Assembly (NCBI RefSeq): GCF_900220995.1
Contig: NZ_OBQF01000001.1
Coordinates: forward strand, 434,001 to 498,000
DNA: 64,000 nucleotides
Direction: 5' to 3'
Origin: Salinicoccus kekensis
GTDB lineage: Bacteria; Bacillota; Bacilli; Staphylococcales; Salinicoccaceae
The notes beneath the pieces are model-generated. The model searched no databases. It was not told the origin of the DNA and saw only the letters and a list, made by a program, of their open reading frames with translations. The stretch's first letter is position 1. Each line of letters opens with the position of its first letter. The position numbers and the translations under genes were made by a program. Below, piece after piece: positions 1-9,323 of the stretch.

Positions 1-30
1 TTTATATAGGGGCTTTTTTTATTTATATTG
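1..30 (+). promoter_or_regulatory. Tail of a leader, possibly the alaS leader terminator
   Basis: The window opens with a short G-rich stretch followed by seven T residues (about 9-20) directly before the alaS ribosome-binding site. This looks like the 3' arm and T-run of an intrinsic terminator. alaS genes of Firmicutes are often controlled by an alanine T-box, so it may be the end of one, but the rest of the leader lies outside the window and cannot be checked. Confidence 0.3.
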
Positions 31-43
31 AGGAGTGAATGTC

Positions 44-2668
44 ATGAAAGAATTAACCGGAAATGAAATCAGGGATTTATTCATTGAATTTTTCAAAGGG
101 AAAGATCATATGGTGGAACCGAGCGCACCGCTCGTGCCGATCGATGATGATTCACTGCTGTGGATCAACTCCGGCGTCGCCACGTTGAAGAAATACTTTG
201 ACGGACGGATCACGCCTGAGAATCCGAGGATCGTGAATGCGCAGAAATCCATACGGACGAATGATATTGAAAATGTCGGCTTCACCGCAAGGCACCATAC
301 ATTTTTCGAGATGCTCGGCAATTTCTCGATCGGGGATTACTTCAAGAAGGAATCCATCGCACTCGCATGGGAGTTTTTGACCAGTGAGGAGTGGATGGCG
401 CTGGATGAATCCCTCTTATATATCACAGTCCACCCGGAAGACATGGATGCCTATAATATATGGCGCGATGAGATCGGATTGAGTGAAGACCGCATCATAA
501 GGATAGAAGGCAACTTCTGGGACATCGGCGAAGGCCCGTGCGGACCGAACAGTGAAATCTTCTACGACCGCGGTCCGGATTACGAATACGGCGCACCTGC
601 AGAAGAGATGTATCCGGGCGGCGAAAATGAAAGGTACCTTGAAATATGGAACCTCGTATTCAGTGAATTCAACCATAACAGTGACGGCACCTATACACCG
701 CTGCCGAAGAAGAACATCGATACCGGCATGGGGCTCGAGCGGATGGCAAGCATCGTCCAGAATGTGCCGACCAACTTCGATACGGACCTCTTCACACCGC
801 TGATCAAAAAAATCGAAGAGGTGTCAGGAAAAGCATACGGTGAAGACGACGCCCGGGATGCTGCGTTCAAAGTGATCAGCGACCATATCAGGACGGTCAG
901 CTTTGCGATAGGGGACGGTGCCCTGCCGTCGAATGAAGGCCGGGGTTATGTGCTCCGCCGTCTGCTGCGCCGCGCCGTCAGATTTTCTAAAGAGCTCGGC
1001 ATCAATGAAGCTTTCATGTTCTCGCTCGTCGATACGGTGGCGGATATCATGGAAGACTTTTACCCGAACGTCAAGGAGAAGAGCGACTTCATCAAGGAGG
1101 TCGTCAGGAAAGAGGAGGAACGCTTCCTTTCCACTCTGGACGAGGGCATCCGCATTTATGAGTCATTCAGGGCATCTGTTAAAGACACTACAGGCGTCAT
1201 TTCAGGCGAAGATGCGTTCAAGCTGTATGACACATACGGCTTCCCTTATGAACTCACCAAGGAATATGCAGAGAATGACGGCCTCACCGTCGATGAAGCA
1301 GGATTCATGGAAGAGATGAAGAAGCAGAGGGAACGTGCAAGAAGTGCACGCAAAGCGGGCGAATCGATGCAGGTCCAGTCCAAAACCCTGGCGGATTTCA
1401 CCGCCCCGAGCACTTTCACGGGCTACAGCTCGATGAGTGAAGAGGCGGAACTCCTTCTGATCGCAAAGGATGACGAGGCGCTCGATTCGTATGACGGCGA
1501 GGAAACGGTTGAACTCATCTTCGACAGGACACCGTTTTACGCGGTGAGCGGCGGTCAGATCGCAGATACCGGCGTAATCAGAAATGACACGGCGGAAATT
1601 CATGTCGAAGGGGTCTACAAGGGACCGAACAACCAAAACGTCCACATCGCAAGGATTGTGAGCGGCGCCGTCGAGGCGGGGGAGACATACCGCCTGCATG
1701 TCAATGAGGAAAAGCGCAGATTCATCGTCAAAAACCACTCTGCAACGCACTTGATGCATCAGGCATTGAAGGATACGGTCGGGGAGCATGCCAACCAGGC
1801 CGGTTCACTTGTTGAAGCGGAACGCCTCCGTTTCGACTTCTCCCACCTGAACCCGCTGACTGAAGAAGAAATCAGGACGATTGAAGATGCGGTGAACGAA
1901 AGGATATACGAAGGCCTGGACGTCAGAATTTCCGAAATGCCGATAGAAGAGGCAAGGGAGAAGGGTGCGATGGCTTTATTCGGTGAAAAATACGGGGATG
2001 TCGTGCGCGTCGTCGATATGGAAGAATACTCCGTCGAACTGTGCGGCGGGATCCATGTGGTGAACACATCCGACATCGGACTCTTCAAAATCGTTTCTGA
2101 AACAGGCATCGGTGCCGGTATCCGCAGGATCGAGGCGGTCACGAGCAGATATGCCGTCGAATACTACAAAGAAAAAGAGGGCCTGATCGAGGAAGTGGCA
2201 TCCAGCCTCAAAGTGAAAGAAGAGAACATCACGAAAAAGATCACCCAACTGTACGATGAAAGGGCTGCACTGAAGCAGGAAATCAAGGAATTGAAATCCG
2301 CTTCAGCGAAGGAGAAATTGTCTGATCTCAAAGACATCAAGCAGGAAGTGGGCGGCGTCGAACTGATTGCGACTGAAGTCGATGCGAAGAACGCCAAGGA
2401 ACTCCGGTCGGTGATGGATGATGTGAAATCAGCCAACCAGGATGCCGTCATCGCGCTTGGCAGTGCGTCGGATGGCAAGGTGTCGCTCGTCGTCACCGTC
2501 CCGAAAGAACTGACCGATCAGTTCAAAGCCGGCGAAATCATGAAAGGCATGGCTGAACGCGTCGGCGGAAAAGGCGGCGGACGCCCGGATATGGCCCAGG
2601 GCGGCGGCACCGAGCCCGCTAATTTAACAAAAGCATTACAATTTGTTAACGAGTACATTAATAACTAA
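44..2668 (+). CDS. alaS: Alanyl-tRNA synthetase
   Basis: Class II synthetase that charges tRNA-Ala with alanine in the cytoplasm. At 874 residues it is full length. The N-terminal half is the catalytic core. An HSATH motif near residue 565 and ELCGGIH near 665 supply the zinc-binding histidines and cysteine of the editing domain that hydrolyses mischarged Ser/Gly-tRNA-Ala. A coiled segment (about 710-770) leads to the glycine-rich C-Ala domain with [12 protein letters not shown] near 845. The frame is open from a GTG at 35, but ATG 44 is preferred because AGGAG (31-35) sits 8 nt before it. It heads the conserved alaS-ireB-ruvX-yrzB order; a separate promoter appears to serve the three small genes downstream. 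Confidence 0.97.
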   Translation: MKELTGNEIRDLFIEFFKGKDHMVEPSAPLVPIDDDSLLWINSGVATLKKYFDGRITPENPRIVNAQKSIRTNDIENVGFTARHHTFFEMLGNFSIGDYFKKESIALAWEFLTSEEWMALDESLLYITVHPEDMDAYNIWRDEIGLSEDRIIRIEGNFWDIGEGPCGPNSEIFYDRGPDYEYGAPAEEMYPGGENERYLEIWNLVFSEFNHNSDGTYTPLPKKNIDTGMGLERMASIVQNVPTNFDTDLFTPLIKKIEEVSGKAYGEDDARDAAFKVISDHIRTVSFAIGDGALPSNEGRGYVLRRLLRRAVRFSKELGINEAFMFSLVDTVADIMEDFYPNVKEKSDFIKEVVRKEEERFLSTLDEGIRIYESFRASVKDTTGVISGEDAFKLYDTYGFPYELTKEYAENDGLTVDEAGFMEEMKKQRERARSARKAGESMQVQSKTLADFTAPSTFTGYSSMSEEAELLLIAKDDEALDSYDGEETVELIFDRTPFYAVSGGQIADTGVIRNDTAEIHVEGVYKGPNNQNVHIARIVSGAVEAGETYRLHVNEEKRRFIVKNHSATHLMHQALKDTVGEHANQAGSLVEAERLRFDFSHLNPLTEEEIRTIEDAVNERIYEGLDVRISEMPIEEAREKGAMALFGEKYGDVVRVVDMEEYSVELCGGIHVVNTSDIGLFKIVSETGIGAGIRRIEAVTSRYAVEYYKEKEGLIEEVASSLKVKEENITKKITQLYDERAALKQEIKELKSASAKEKLSDLKDIKQEVGGVELIATEVDAKNAKELRSVMDDVKSANQDAVIALGSASDGKVSLVVTVPKELTDQFKAGEIMKGMAERVGGKGGGRPDMAQGGGTEPANLTKALQFVNEYINN

Positions 2669-2685
2669 CTTAATGGGGGTTTAAG

Positions 2686-2694
2686 TGATATAAT
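2686..2694 (+). promoter_or_regulatory. Extended -10 promoter before ireB
   Basis: TGATATAAT (2686-2694) is an extended -10 (TGn plus TATAAT) in the short gap after alaS. No good -35 is visible 17 bp upstream, as is common for extended -10 promoters. It would drive ireB-ruvX-yrzB. Confidence 0.5.
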
Positions 2695-2728
2695 GGGGAC
2701 AAATCAATAGGGAGTTAGGAGTGCTTTT

Positions 2729-2992
2729 GTGGGACAATTTGATGAGACTGTACAATTCAATGTAGATGAATCCCGGGCAAAACATGTCAAAGAGATACTG
2801 ACCAACGTTTATAAAACTTTGGAGGAAAGGGATTATAACCCGGTCAATCAGCTGGTCGGCTACCTTCAAAGCGGAGATCCTGCATACATTCCCCGCCAGA
2901 ATGAAGCGAGGAATCAGATCCGCCACGTCGATCGTGATGAAATCATCGAAGTGCTGGTCAGGACTTATGTCGACAGTGAAATAAATGACTAA
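2729..2992 (+). CDS. ireB: IreB family regulatory phosphoprotein (UPF0297)
   Basis: 87-residue protein of the IreB/YrzL family. In Enterococcus faecalis IreB is a substrate of the PASTA-domain Ser/Thr kinase IreK and negatively controls cephalosporin resistance. The conserved core GDPAYIPR and RDEIIE is present, and a threonine at residue 7 matches one of the N-terminal threonines phosphorylated in the enterococcal protein (from memory of that work). The start is GTG at 2729 with TAGGAG 7 nt upstream. Its last codons overlap ruvX by 8 nt, so the two are translationally coupled. Function in this organism is inferred from the family. Confidence 0.9.
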   Translation: MGQFDETVQFNVDESRAKHVKEILTNVYKTLEERDYNPVNQLVGYLQSGDPAYIPRQNEARNQIRHVDRDEIIEVLVRTYVDSEIND

Positions 2993-3419
2993 AGTGCTGG
3001 GTCTGGATGTCGGGACGAAGACGATAGGCGTTGCGATCAGTGATGCATTCGGCTGGACGGCGCAGGGTCTGACCACCCTGAAGATCGATTATGACAAGGG
3101 GAAATACGGGCTTGAAGAAATTGCCCGGATCGTGGAAGAGCATGATGTATCATCAGTGGTCGTCGGCCTGCCCAAAAATATGAACAACTCCATCGGGGAA
3201 AGCGGCGAGCGTTCATTATATTTTAGTGAAATGCTTGCGAATCATATACCAAGTGTTAAAATAATCATGTGGGATGAACGCTTGAGTACTGTTGGAGCAG
3301 AACGGACTTTACTTGAAGCTGATGTGTCACGTAAAAAACGCAAAGCCGTGATAGATAAGATGGCTGCAGTATTCATCCTGCAGGGCTATCTTGATAAACC
3401 GGCAAAAGGAGAGCTGTAA
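2985..3419 (+). CDS. ruvX: YqgF/RuvX-type RNase H-fold nuclease
   Basis: 144-residue RNase H-like protein. The N-terminal [15 protein letters not shown] carries the first catalytic aspartate and MWDERLST near residue 94 is the second conserved motif. Members have been described as putative Holliday-junction resolvases; in E. coli YqgF takes part in 16S rRNA 5'-end maturation. Which job applies here cannot be told from sequence. ATG 2985 overlaps the end of ireB. The next gene follows after 2 nt. Confidence 0.93.
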   Translation: MTKVLGLDVGTKTIGVAISDAFGWTAQGLTTLKIDYDKGKYGLEEIARIVEEHDVSSVVVGLPKNMNNSIGESGERSLYFSEMLANHIPSVKIIMWDERLSTVGAERTLLEADVSRKKRKAVIDKMAAVFILQGYLDKPAKGEL

Positions 3420-3421
3420 AT

Positions 3422-3724
3422 ATGTCTCATGAATTGGATTTTAATAATGAAGAGGAACTGCTGACTTTATTTGATGAAGAAGGCAATGAGGTCCTTTACC
3501 GTAAAATGCTGGAATTCCATCATCCCGAGTTCAACAAAGATTATATAATCTTGGCGGAAGAAGGCAACTTCGAAGATGAAGAAGGGGATATCGAACTGAT
3601 CCCGATGATAAATGTGCCGGACGAAGATGGTGACGGCGGCAGATTTTTACCTGTGGAAACAGATGAAGAATGGGACATGATTGAAGAAGTTGTAAATACT
3701 CAGATGGACGAACCGGAAGAGTAA
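3422..3724 (+). CDS. yrzB: DUF1292 protein, YrzB family (UPF0473)
   Basis: Small, very acidic 100-residue protein of the DUF1292 (YrzB) family, of unknown function. It is almost always encoded immediately downstream of ruvX in Bacilli, as here (2-nt gap). There is no signal peptide or membrane segment. The acidic C-terminus resembles other highly charged proteins of this genome. A terminator follows at 3739, so this is probably the end of the ireB-ruvX-yrzB transcript. Confidence 0.9.
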   Translation: MSHELDFNNEEELLTLFDEEGNEVLYRKMLEFHHPEFNKDYIILAEEGNFEDEEGDIELIPMINVPDEDGDGGRFLPVETDEEWDMIEEVVNTQMDEPEE

Positions 3725-3738
3725 AAAACGAATGATTC

Positions 3739-3774
3739 AAAAATAGCTTCCAATTTTAATTGGAAGCTATTTTT
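3739..3774 (+). terminator. Intrinsic terminator after yrzB
   Basis: An inverted repeat of the form AATAGCTTCCAATT-N-AATTGGAAGCTATT followed by T residues. It ends only 7 nt before the mltG ribosome-binding site, so mltG must be reached by read-through or from a promoter that is not obvious. Confidence 0.9.
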
Positions 3775-3792
3775 AAAGATAAGGAGTCTTGT

Positions 3793-4920
3793 ATGAGTAG
3801 ATATGATGATATCAGATTTTCAAAAAATGTATCTTCCTTTCTGTCATTGATCATCATCGGCCTGCTGACGATCGGTGTGATAGTGGCGGCCATTCTGGCC
3901 TATCTTTATATTTCATCGATCGGTGAGCCGCTTGATGCGAATTCCGAGGAGACTCAGGAGATCACCATAGAACAGGGCTCTTCAGCAGGAATGATCGGCG
4001 AACAGCTGGAAGAACAGGGCATTATAGAGAACAGCAGAATGTTTGAAGTATATTTGAGGTTGAACAGCATCACCGATTACCATGCGGGTGAATATGAGCT
4101 TTCCCCTGCCATGGATTTCGAGCAGATCGCAAAGACGCTCGAAACGGGAACGATCTATGAAGAAGTCCAGTACAGGGTGGCAATCCCGGAAGGCTATAAT
4201 GTGGAGCAGATCGCCTCACAGCTCAGCCAGAATCTTCCCGTCGCTGAAGAAAGGTTCATGGAGCTGATGGAGGATGATGAATTCATAAGCTCTCTCATGG
4301 ATGAGTATCCGGATATGCTCAGTGATGAAATCCTTGATGAAGACGTGAAATTCCCGCTGGAAGGTTACTTGTTCCCGGCGACATATGACATCACCGAAGA
4401 AGAACCCGAAGTGGAGAACATCATCAGGCAGATGCTTGATGCAACACAGGTGAACAGCTTCCCGGTCTACAACTCGGTTGAGGACATCACCATCAATTAT
4501 GAAGGGGAGCAGGAGTCTTTATCGTTCCATGAATTTCTGACGTTCGCCTCCCTGATCGAGATGGAAGCGACTTCGCTTGCCGACCGTTCGATGATTGCGA
4601 GTGTGTTCCTGAACCGCATGGCTGAGATCCCTGCCATGCCGCTGCAGACCGACCCGACCGTGCTTTATGCACTCGGTGAGCATCAGGAACGCACACTGTT
4701 CGAGGATCTTGAAGTCGAAGATCCTTACAACACCTACCTGAATACAGGACTGCCGCCGGGCCCGATTTCATCACCCGGTATGGAATCCGTACAGAGTGCG
4801 ATGAACCCGAGCAACACGGACTATTTCTACTTCCTTGCCGACAGTGAAGGCAATAATCATTTTGCCGAGACATTTGAAGAGCATATCGAGAACAGGGAGC
4901 AATATATCAACAACCAGTAA
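3793..4920 (+). CDS. mltG: Endolytic murein transglycosylase MltG (YceG-like)
   Basis: Membrane-anchored lytic transglycosylase that cuts nascent peptidoglycan glycan strands and is thought to terminate their elongation. The 375-residue protein has one transmembrane helix at about 14-41, an acidic linker, a LysM-like region, and the YceG domain. The catalytic glutamate is E256 in ASLIEMEA, matching E218 of E. coli MltG. ATG 3793 is chosen because AAGGAG (3781-3786) precedes it; the frame is open further upstream but only through the terminator hairpin. A terminator-like hairpin follows at 4974. Confidence 0.94.
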   Translation: MSRYDDIRFSKNVSSFLSLIIIGLLTIGVIVAAILAYLYISSIGEPLDANSEETQEITIEQGSSAGMIGEQLEEQGIIENSRMFEVYLRLNSITDYHAGEYELSPAMDFEQIAKTLETGTIYEEVQYRVAIPEGYNVEQIASQLSQNLPVAEERFMELMEDDEFISSLMDEYPDMLSDEILDEDVKFPLEGYLFPATYDITEEEPEVENIIRQMLDATQVNSFPVYNSVEDITINYEGEQESLSFHEFLTFASLIEMEATSLADRSMIASVFLNRMAEIPAMPLQTDPTVLYALGEHQERTLFEDLEVEDPYNTYLNTGLPPGPISSPGMESVQSAMNPSNTDYFYFLADSEGNNHFAETFEEHIENREQYINNQ

Positions 4921-4973
4921 AAACATTCTTTTCAATAAGCGGATAGTGTGGTACCATGTTCTTTAATGAATAC

Positions 4974-5008
4974 ACAACTGATAACATTTGTTATCAGTTG
5001 TATTTTTT
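4974..5008 (+). terminator. Intrinsic terminator between mltG and trmR
   Basis: ACAACTGATAAC and GTTATCAGTTGT form an 11-12 bp stem with a short loop, followed by a T-rich tail. It ends just before the trmR ribosome-binding site (about 5013-5020). Confidence 0.85.
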
Positions 5009-5023
5009 GTATGTGGTGATTAT

Positions 5024-5650
5024 ATGAATATTGCGCAATATGTAAAAAGTCTGAATGTTGTCGAGGAGCACTATCCCGACGTTTATTCCTATGCAGTGGA
5101 TAACAGTGTCCCGATCATAGACAGTGATGCTTTGGCAGCGCTTAAGCATCTCATCAGGATCAAAGGGGCAAAGACATACATGGAAATAGGTACGGCGATC
5201 GGGTACAGCGGCCTGCATCTGTTATCTGTATATGATGACTCCCATTTGATCACCATGGAGAAGGATCGCGGGGCCTACGAAACCGCCGTTGAAAATTTTT
5301 CAAGATACGACGTCGCATCCAGGGTGGATGCACATCTGGGTGACGCAAAGACGATGGATTTGAATATTGAAGAAGAGTCGGTCGACTTGTTATTTATAGA
5401 TGCATCAAAAGGCAACAACCAGCTTTTCTTTGACAAGTTCAGCCCTTTTGTGAAAGAGGACGGCCTGATCGTGGTGGACAATATACTTTTAAGGGGTCTG
5501 GTCACCGAAGACGATATCGTCGGCAGGAACAAAAGGAAGCTGAAGGAAAAAGTGGATGCCTTTAATCAGCATATGAGTCAAAGCGATTACCCCACATCAT
5601 TTCTTCCAATAGGTGATGGGCTATTAGTTATTTCAAAAAGTCAGGTGTAG
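5024..5650 (+). CDS. trmR: SAM-dependent O-methyltransferase, TrmR/YrrM family
   Basis: 208-residue class I methyltransferase with the motif I region MEIGTAIGYS (about residues 50-59) and LLFIDASKGN as the post-motif acidic segment. In B. subtilis YrrM (TrmR) methylates 5-hydroxyuridine at tRNA position 34 to 5-methoxyuridine. The start at ATG 5024 follows GTGGTGAT and restores the normal family length; the upstream extension runs through a hairpin. It is 3 nt from udk. The two peptidase-U32 genes (trhP1/trhP2) that make the hydroxyuridine substrate, and which usually sit between yrrM and udk, are missing here. Confidence 0.87.
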   Translation: MNIAQYVKSLNVVEEHYPDVYSYAVDNSVPIIDSDALAALKHLIRIKGAKTYMEIGTAIGYSGLHLLSVYDDSHLITMEKDRGAYETAVENFSRYDVASRVDAHLGDAKTMDLNIEEESVDLLFIDASKGNNQLFFDKFSPFVKEDGLIVVDNILLRGLVTEDDIVGRNKRKLKEKVDAFNQHMSQSDYPTSFLPIGDGLLVISKSQV

Positions 5651-5653
5651 AAG

Positions 5654-6277
5654 ATGAACAAACCAACGATTATCGGCATTGCAGGAGGCACCGGGTCAGG
5701 CAAGACCTCGGTGACAAGAAAAATCATCGCTTCCCTTGAGGAACATGACATCACGCTGATCGAACAGGATTATTACTATAAAGATCAAAGTCATAAGACG
5801 ATGGAAGAGCGGCTGAAGACGAATTACGACCATCCTTTCGCATTCGACAACGATCTACTGATTGAACATGTGGAATCATTGATCAACATGGAAAGCGTGG
5901 AAATACCGACATATGATTATGTCAATCATACCCGCAGTGATAAGACGATCAAAATCGAGCCTAAAAACGTGATCATCATCGAAGGCATCTTTGCCTTGGA
6001 GAATGAGCAGCTGAGGGATCTGATGGACGTTAAAATTTATGTGGATACCGATTCGGATATACGCATACTGCGTCGTATGGCAAGGGACATCAAAGAACGC
6101 GGACGATCGATGGATTCGGTGATCAACCAGTATTTGACGGTTGTCAGGCCGATGCATCTTCAGTTCATCGAACCGACAAAGCGCTTCAGTGACATCATCA
6201 TCCCCGAAGGCGGGGAAAATATTGTTGCAATCGATATCATAACGACGAAAATAAGAAGCTTGATCAAAAAAGTATAA
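5654..6277 (+). CDS. udk: Uridine kinase
   Basis: Pyrimidine salvage enzyme that phosphorylates uridine and cytidine with ATP or GTP. The P-loop GGTGSGKTS is at about residues 10-18, and the [10 protein letters not shown] segment is typical of the nucleoside-binding region. The 207-residue length is standard. It directly follows trmR and precedes greA, the usual Bacilli order. Confidence 0.96.
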   Translation: MNKPTIIGIAGGTGSGKTSVTRKIIASLEEHDITLIEQDYYYKDQSHKTMEERLKTNYDHPFAFDNDLLIEHVESLINMESVEIPTYDYVNHTRSDKTIKIEPKNVIIIEGIFALENEQLRDLMDVKIYVDTDSDIRILRRMARDIKERGRSMDSVINQYLTVVRPMHLQFIEPTKRFSDIIIPEGGENIVAIDIITTKIRSLIKKV

Positions 6278-6312
6278 AAATAAAAGTAAAGTTTTACGGA
6301 GGGTTTTTTAAT

Positions 6313-6789
6313 ATGAACAATAACAAAGAATATCCAATGACTCAAAGCGGTTATGAGAAATTACAGGAGGAACTTGAACATCTCCTCACGACCAAGCGTC
6401 CGGAAGTGGTCGAAAAAATCAAAGTGGCAAGGAGCTTCGGTGACTTATCGGAGAACTCCGAATATGACGCTGCCAAGGATGAACAGGGCTTCGTCGAACA
6501 GGAAATCACTAAAATCGAAGAGATGATCCGCCATGCGAGGATCATTGAGGACAGCGGCGACAACAACACTGTCCAGCTCGGCAAAACGGTCACATTCACT
6601 GAACTGCCGGACGGGGATGAAGAGCAATACCAGATTGTCGGCAGTGCGGAGGCTGATCCTTTCGAAGGTAAAATATCCAACGAATCCCCGATGGCGCAAT
6701 CACTCCTCGGTGCGAACCTGGAGGATGAAATCAATGTGCCCCTGCCAAACGGTTCATCCATGAAAGTGAAGATCGTTTCAATTGACTGA
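6313..6789 (+). CDS. greA: Transcript cleavage factor GreA
   Basis: 158-residue Gre factor. It inserts its N-terminal coiled coil into the secondary channel of RNA polymerase and stimulates cleavage of backtracked RNA. The coiled-coil tip carries acidic residues in [16 protein letters not shown] (about 42-57), the functional signature, and the C-terminal FKBP-like domain is intact. The ribosome-binding site ACGGAGGG is good. Its stop codon overlaps the start of mtnN. Confidence 0.97.
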   Translation: MNNNKEYPMTQSGYEKLQEELEHLLTTKRPEVVEKIKVARSFGDLSENSEYDAAKDEQGFVEQEITKIEEMIRHARIIEDSGDNNTVQLGKTVTFTELPDGDEEQYQIVGSAEADPFEGKISNESPMAQSLLGANLEDEINVPLPNGSSMKVKIVSID

Positions 6790-7495
6790 TAAGAGTAAGG
6801 CAAAAGTCATAGGCATCATCGGTGCCATGAAGGATGAAGTGGAGATTCTGAAAGACTGGATGGACATCACGGAAACTTCCTCCATTGCGCATGCCGAGGT
6901 TTACTCGGGTACGCTTCAGTCCCAAAATGTCGTCCTGGTTGAAAGCGGCATCGGCAAAGTGAACTCCACACTGATCACTGCACTGCTCATCGAAAGGTTC
7001 GATGTTGACATGGTGATCAACACCGGAGTGGCCGGGGCGTTATCCAGAGCGCTCGATGTCACCGACATGGTCGTCTCCACTGAAGTCTGTTATCACGACG
7101 TGGATGCGACCGAGTTTGGTTATGCATTCGGACAGGTGCCCGGCATGCCGGAGTGCTACAAGGCGGATGAAAATCTGGTCGCTGCCGCACTCAGTGTGCT
7201 GCAGGAGAACGAATCGGTGAACACCGGAAGCGGGCTGATCGTCAGCGGGGATTCATTCATCGCCGGCGAAGATCAGAAGGCAGCGATATTGGAACGCTTC
7301 GGGGCGGGGCTTGCCGTGGATATGGAATCAGCGAGCATCGCCCAGACGTGCCACCAGTTTGGGGTGCCTTTCATCATCATCCGCTCGATCTCGGATAAAG
7401 CCGGCAGTAAGGCGGATATGACTTATGATGAATTTTTGGGGAAAGCTTGTATAAATTCATCTGAAGCTGTAAAATTATTATTGAATGAACTGTAA
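6782..7495 (+). CDS. mtnN: 5'-methylthioadenosine/S-adenosylhomocysteine nucleosidase
   Basis: Hydrolyses the glycosidic bond of methylthioadenosine and S-adenosylhomocysteine, feeding methionine salvage and yielding S-ribosylhomocysteine, the AI-2 precursor. Key residues are visible: [10 protein letters not shown] with the catalytic-region glutamate near residue 19, [16 protein letters not shown], and the general acid Asp in SISDKAG near 204. The only usable start in front of the conserved VIGIIGAM is TTG 6782, which overlaps the greA stop with a weak ribosome-binding site, suggesting translational coupling. 237 residues. Confidence 0.94.
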   Translation: MTDKSKAKVIGIIGAMKDEVEILKDWMDITETSSIAHAEVYSGTLQSQNVVLVESGIGKVNSTLITALLIERFDVDMVINTGVAGALSRALDVTDMVVSTEVCYHDVDATEFGYAFGQVPGMPECYKADENLVAAALSVLQENESVNTGSGLIVSGDSFIAGEDQKAAILERFGAGLAVDMESASIAQTCHQFGVPFIIIRSISDKAGSKADMTYDEFLGKACINSSEAVKLLLNEL

Positions 7496-7511
7496 ATATG
7501 GAGGGACCATA

Positions 7512-7610
7512 ATGACTTTATTAATGATTTTATCAATTATAGCGACAGTTATAATTGGATACGTCATTTACCGCGACACTGAAACCGAAGATAATGATAT
7601 CATTGAGTAA
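7512..7610 (+). CDS. Small single-pass membrane protein, 32 residues
   Basis: Encodes a 32-residue peptide starting MTLLMILS and ending in DNDIIE. The first 20 residues are a continuous hydrophobic helix and the last dozen are acidic. GGAGGG (7500-7505) sits 6-7 nt before ATG 7512, and a strong terminator directly follows the stop, so it has the full signals of a real gene. It lies 16 nt after mtnN and is probably co-transcribed. I do not recognise a named family; function unknown. Confidence 0.7.
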   Translation: MTLLMILSIIATVIIGYVIYRDTETEDNDIIE

Positions 7611-7612
7611 AA

Positions 7613-7646
7613 GAAAAGCACCTTAAAATTTAGGGTGCTTTTATTA
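7613..7646 (+). terminator. Intrinsic terminator after the small membrane gene
   Basis: AAAAGCACC and GGTGCTTTT arms separated by an AT-rich loop and followed by TT-rich DNA. It closes the udk-greA-mtnN transcript right after the 32-residue frame. Confidence 0.85.
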
Positions 7647-7692
7647 ATGTGATAAAATAGAGTAAATTAGTTTAGAGGGGAACGCTTTTAAA

Positions 7693-8211
7693 TTGATCAA
7701 AAAGTATTTTTTACCGACCTCGTATGTGGAGGACTTTACGAAAATCACCCCGGCAAGGCTGAATCAGCTGGATGTTAAGGGGATCATCATCGATCTGGAC
7801 AATACTCTTGTCGGCTACGACGAAATGAATGCGGATGACCGCGTACTGGATTGGATCGAGTTGATGAGGGAGAACGGCATCAAAGTGACCATCGTCTCGA
7901 ATGGCAAGGAGAAGCGGGTCAGCCGGTTTGCCAAGCCTCACGACATCGATTACATCTTCAATGCAAGGAAACCTTTATCACGGAACTATAAAAAAGCCAT
8001 ATCGGCGATGGGCATCCCCCCGCAGGAAATAATCATGGTGGGGGATCAGCTGATGACCGATATACTCGGTGCGAACCTCGTCGGCATAAAAAGCATACTC
8101 GTCATGCCCGTCAAAAGCAAAGATGGCTTTGCGACCCTTCTGAACAGGAGAATCGAAAAGTTCATCATGAGATATTTCAGGAAAAAAGGATTGCTGGTCA
8201 AGGAGGACTAA
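7693..8211 (+). CDS. yqeG: YqeG family HAD-type phosphatase
   Basis: 172-residue haloacid dehalogenase family phosphatase (class IIIA). The nucleophile motif is IIDLDNTLVG (about residues 31-40), motif II is in VTIVSNGKEKR, and motif III in IIMVGDQLMTDILGAN. Its substrate is not established; related proteins act on phosphatidylglycerophosphate in some organisms. The start is TTG 7693, preceded at 12 nt by AGAGGGG; no ATG is available before the conserved KKYFLP. It begins the long yqeG-to-yqeM operon. Confidence 0.9.
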   Translation: MIKKYFLPTSYVEDFTKITPARLNQLDVKGIIIDLDNTLVGYDEMNADDRVLDWIELMRENGIKVTIVSNGKEKRVSRFAKPHDIDYIFNARKPLSRNYKKAISAMGIPPQEIIMVGDQLMTDILGANLVGIKSILVMPVKSKDGFATLLNRRIEKFIMRYFRKKGLLVKED

Positions 8212-8214
8212 TTA

Positions 8215-9321
8215 TTGAGTGAATTAAAATGTATCGGCTGCGGCGCTGAGCTGCAGTCCGAAAATGAGAATAAAAAAGGGTATATACCCGAGAGCGGTTT
8301 GAAAAGGGAGGACGCGATCTGCAGAAGGTGCTACCGCCTGAAGCATTACAATGAAATCATGGATGTGGACATCGACTCCGGCGAGTTCATGACGATGCTG
8401 AACTCCCTCTACGAAGTGGACGGGCTCATCATCAAGGTGATTGATGCCTTTGATATCAGTGCAAGCCTGATACCTTCATTCAACCGTATCGTCGGCGATA
8501 AGAAAGTCATCGCGGTCATCAACAAGACGGACCTGCTGCCGAAATCCACGAATGTCAGCAGGCTGATCCACAGGGCCAAGCTGATGCTTAAGGAAAACGG
8601 CATCACCGCTGTCGAGACGGTCGCAATCAGCGCTTTGAAAAACGATGGGCTGGACCGGCTGATCGACACGATGACGAAGCATGCCGGAGGTAAGGATGTC
8701 TATGTCGTCGGCACTACGAATGTGGGGAAATCGACGCTCATCAACCAGCTGATCAAGATGACCACCGGCGATGCCGATGTCATCACCACAAGCAGGTTCC
8801 CGGGCACGACCCTCGATCTGATAGATATCCCGCTGGATGAGAATGCCTTCATCTATGATACACCGGGGGTGATCGTACCGAGCCAGATGGCACACTTCGT
8901 CTCCAAAGATGATCTGAAACACATCACACCTTCCAAAGAGATCAAACCTGTCACTTTCCAGCTGGAAAGCGGTCAGACACTGTTCATCTCGGGCCTTGCG
9001 CGCGTGGACTTTGAATCAGGGGAGAAGAACAGCTTCACCGTGTATGCATCCAACCAGCTGACGCTGCACAGGACGAAGACGACCAATGCAGACGACTTTT
9101 ATGAAAAACATTATAACGGTCTTCTGGCACCTCCGGAGATTGAATCGCCGGTACTGTCAGAGGATGGTAAGCGCCACACATTCGATGTGGCCGAAGACAG
9201 TGATATAGAAATCAGCGGCTATGCCTTCATCAGCATTTCGGCAGGCGCGACGGTCACTGTCCGTGTTCCAAAAGGTGTAGAAGTGAATTTAAGACAAACA
9301 ATCTTCAAAGGTGGTTCATAA
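8215..9321 (+). CDS. yqeH: Circularly permuted ribosome-assembly GTPase YqeH
   Basis: 368-residue GTPase needed for 30S subunit assembly. The N-terminal treble-clef zinc finger has CIGC (residues 6-9) and CRRC (about 37-40). The GTPase motifs appear in permuted order: G4 NKTDLL comes before G1 GTTNVGKSTL (about 166-175), then PGTTLD and DTPG. A C-terminal RNA-binding region follows. The start is TTG 8215 with AAGGAGG 8-9 nt upstream, 3 nt after yqeG, so the two are coupled. Confidence 0.95.
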   Translation: MSELKCIGCGAELQSENENKKGYIPESGLKREDAICRRCYRLKHYNEIMDVDIDSGEFMTMLNSLYEVDGLIIKVIDAFDISASLIPSFNRIVGDKKVIAVINKTDLLPKSTNVSRLIHRAKLMLKENGITAVETVAISALKNDGLDRLIDTMTKHAGGKDVYVVGTTNVGKSTLINQLIKMTTGDADVITTSRFPGTTLDLIDIPLDENAFIYDTPGVIVPSQMAHFVSKDDLKHITPSKEIKPVTFQLESGQTLFISGLARVDFESGEKNSFTVYASNQLTLHRTKTTNADDFYEKHYNGLLAPPEIESPVLSEDGKRHTFDVAEDSDIEISGYAFISISAGATVTVRVPKGVEVNLRQTIFKGGS

Positions 9322-9323
9322 GC

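Noticed and set aside
1202-1789. 195-codon minus-strand open frame within alaS
   Set aside because: Lies fully inside alaS on the opposite strand, with no supporting signals.
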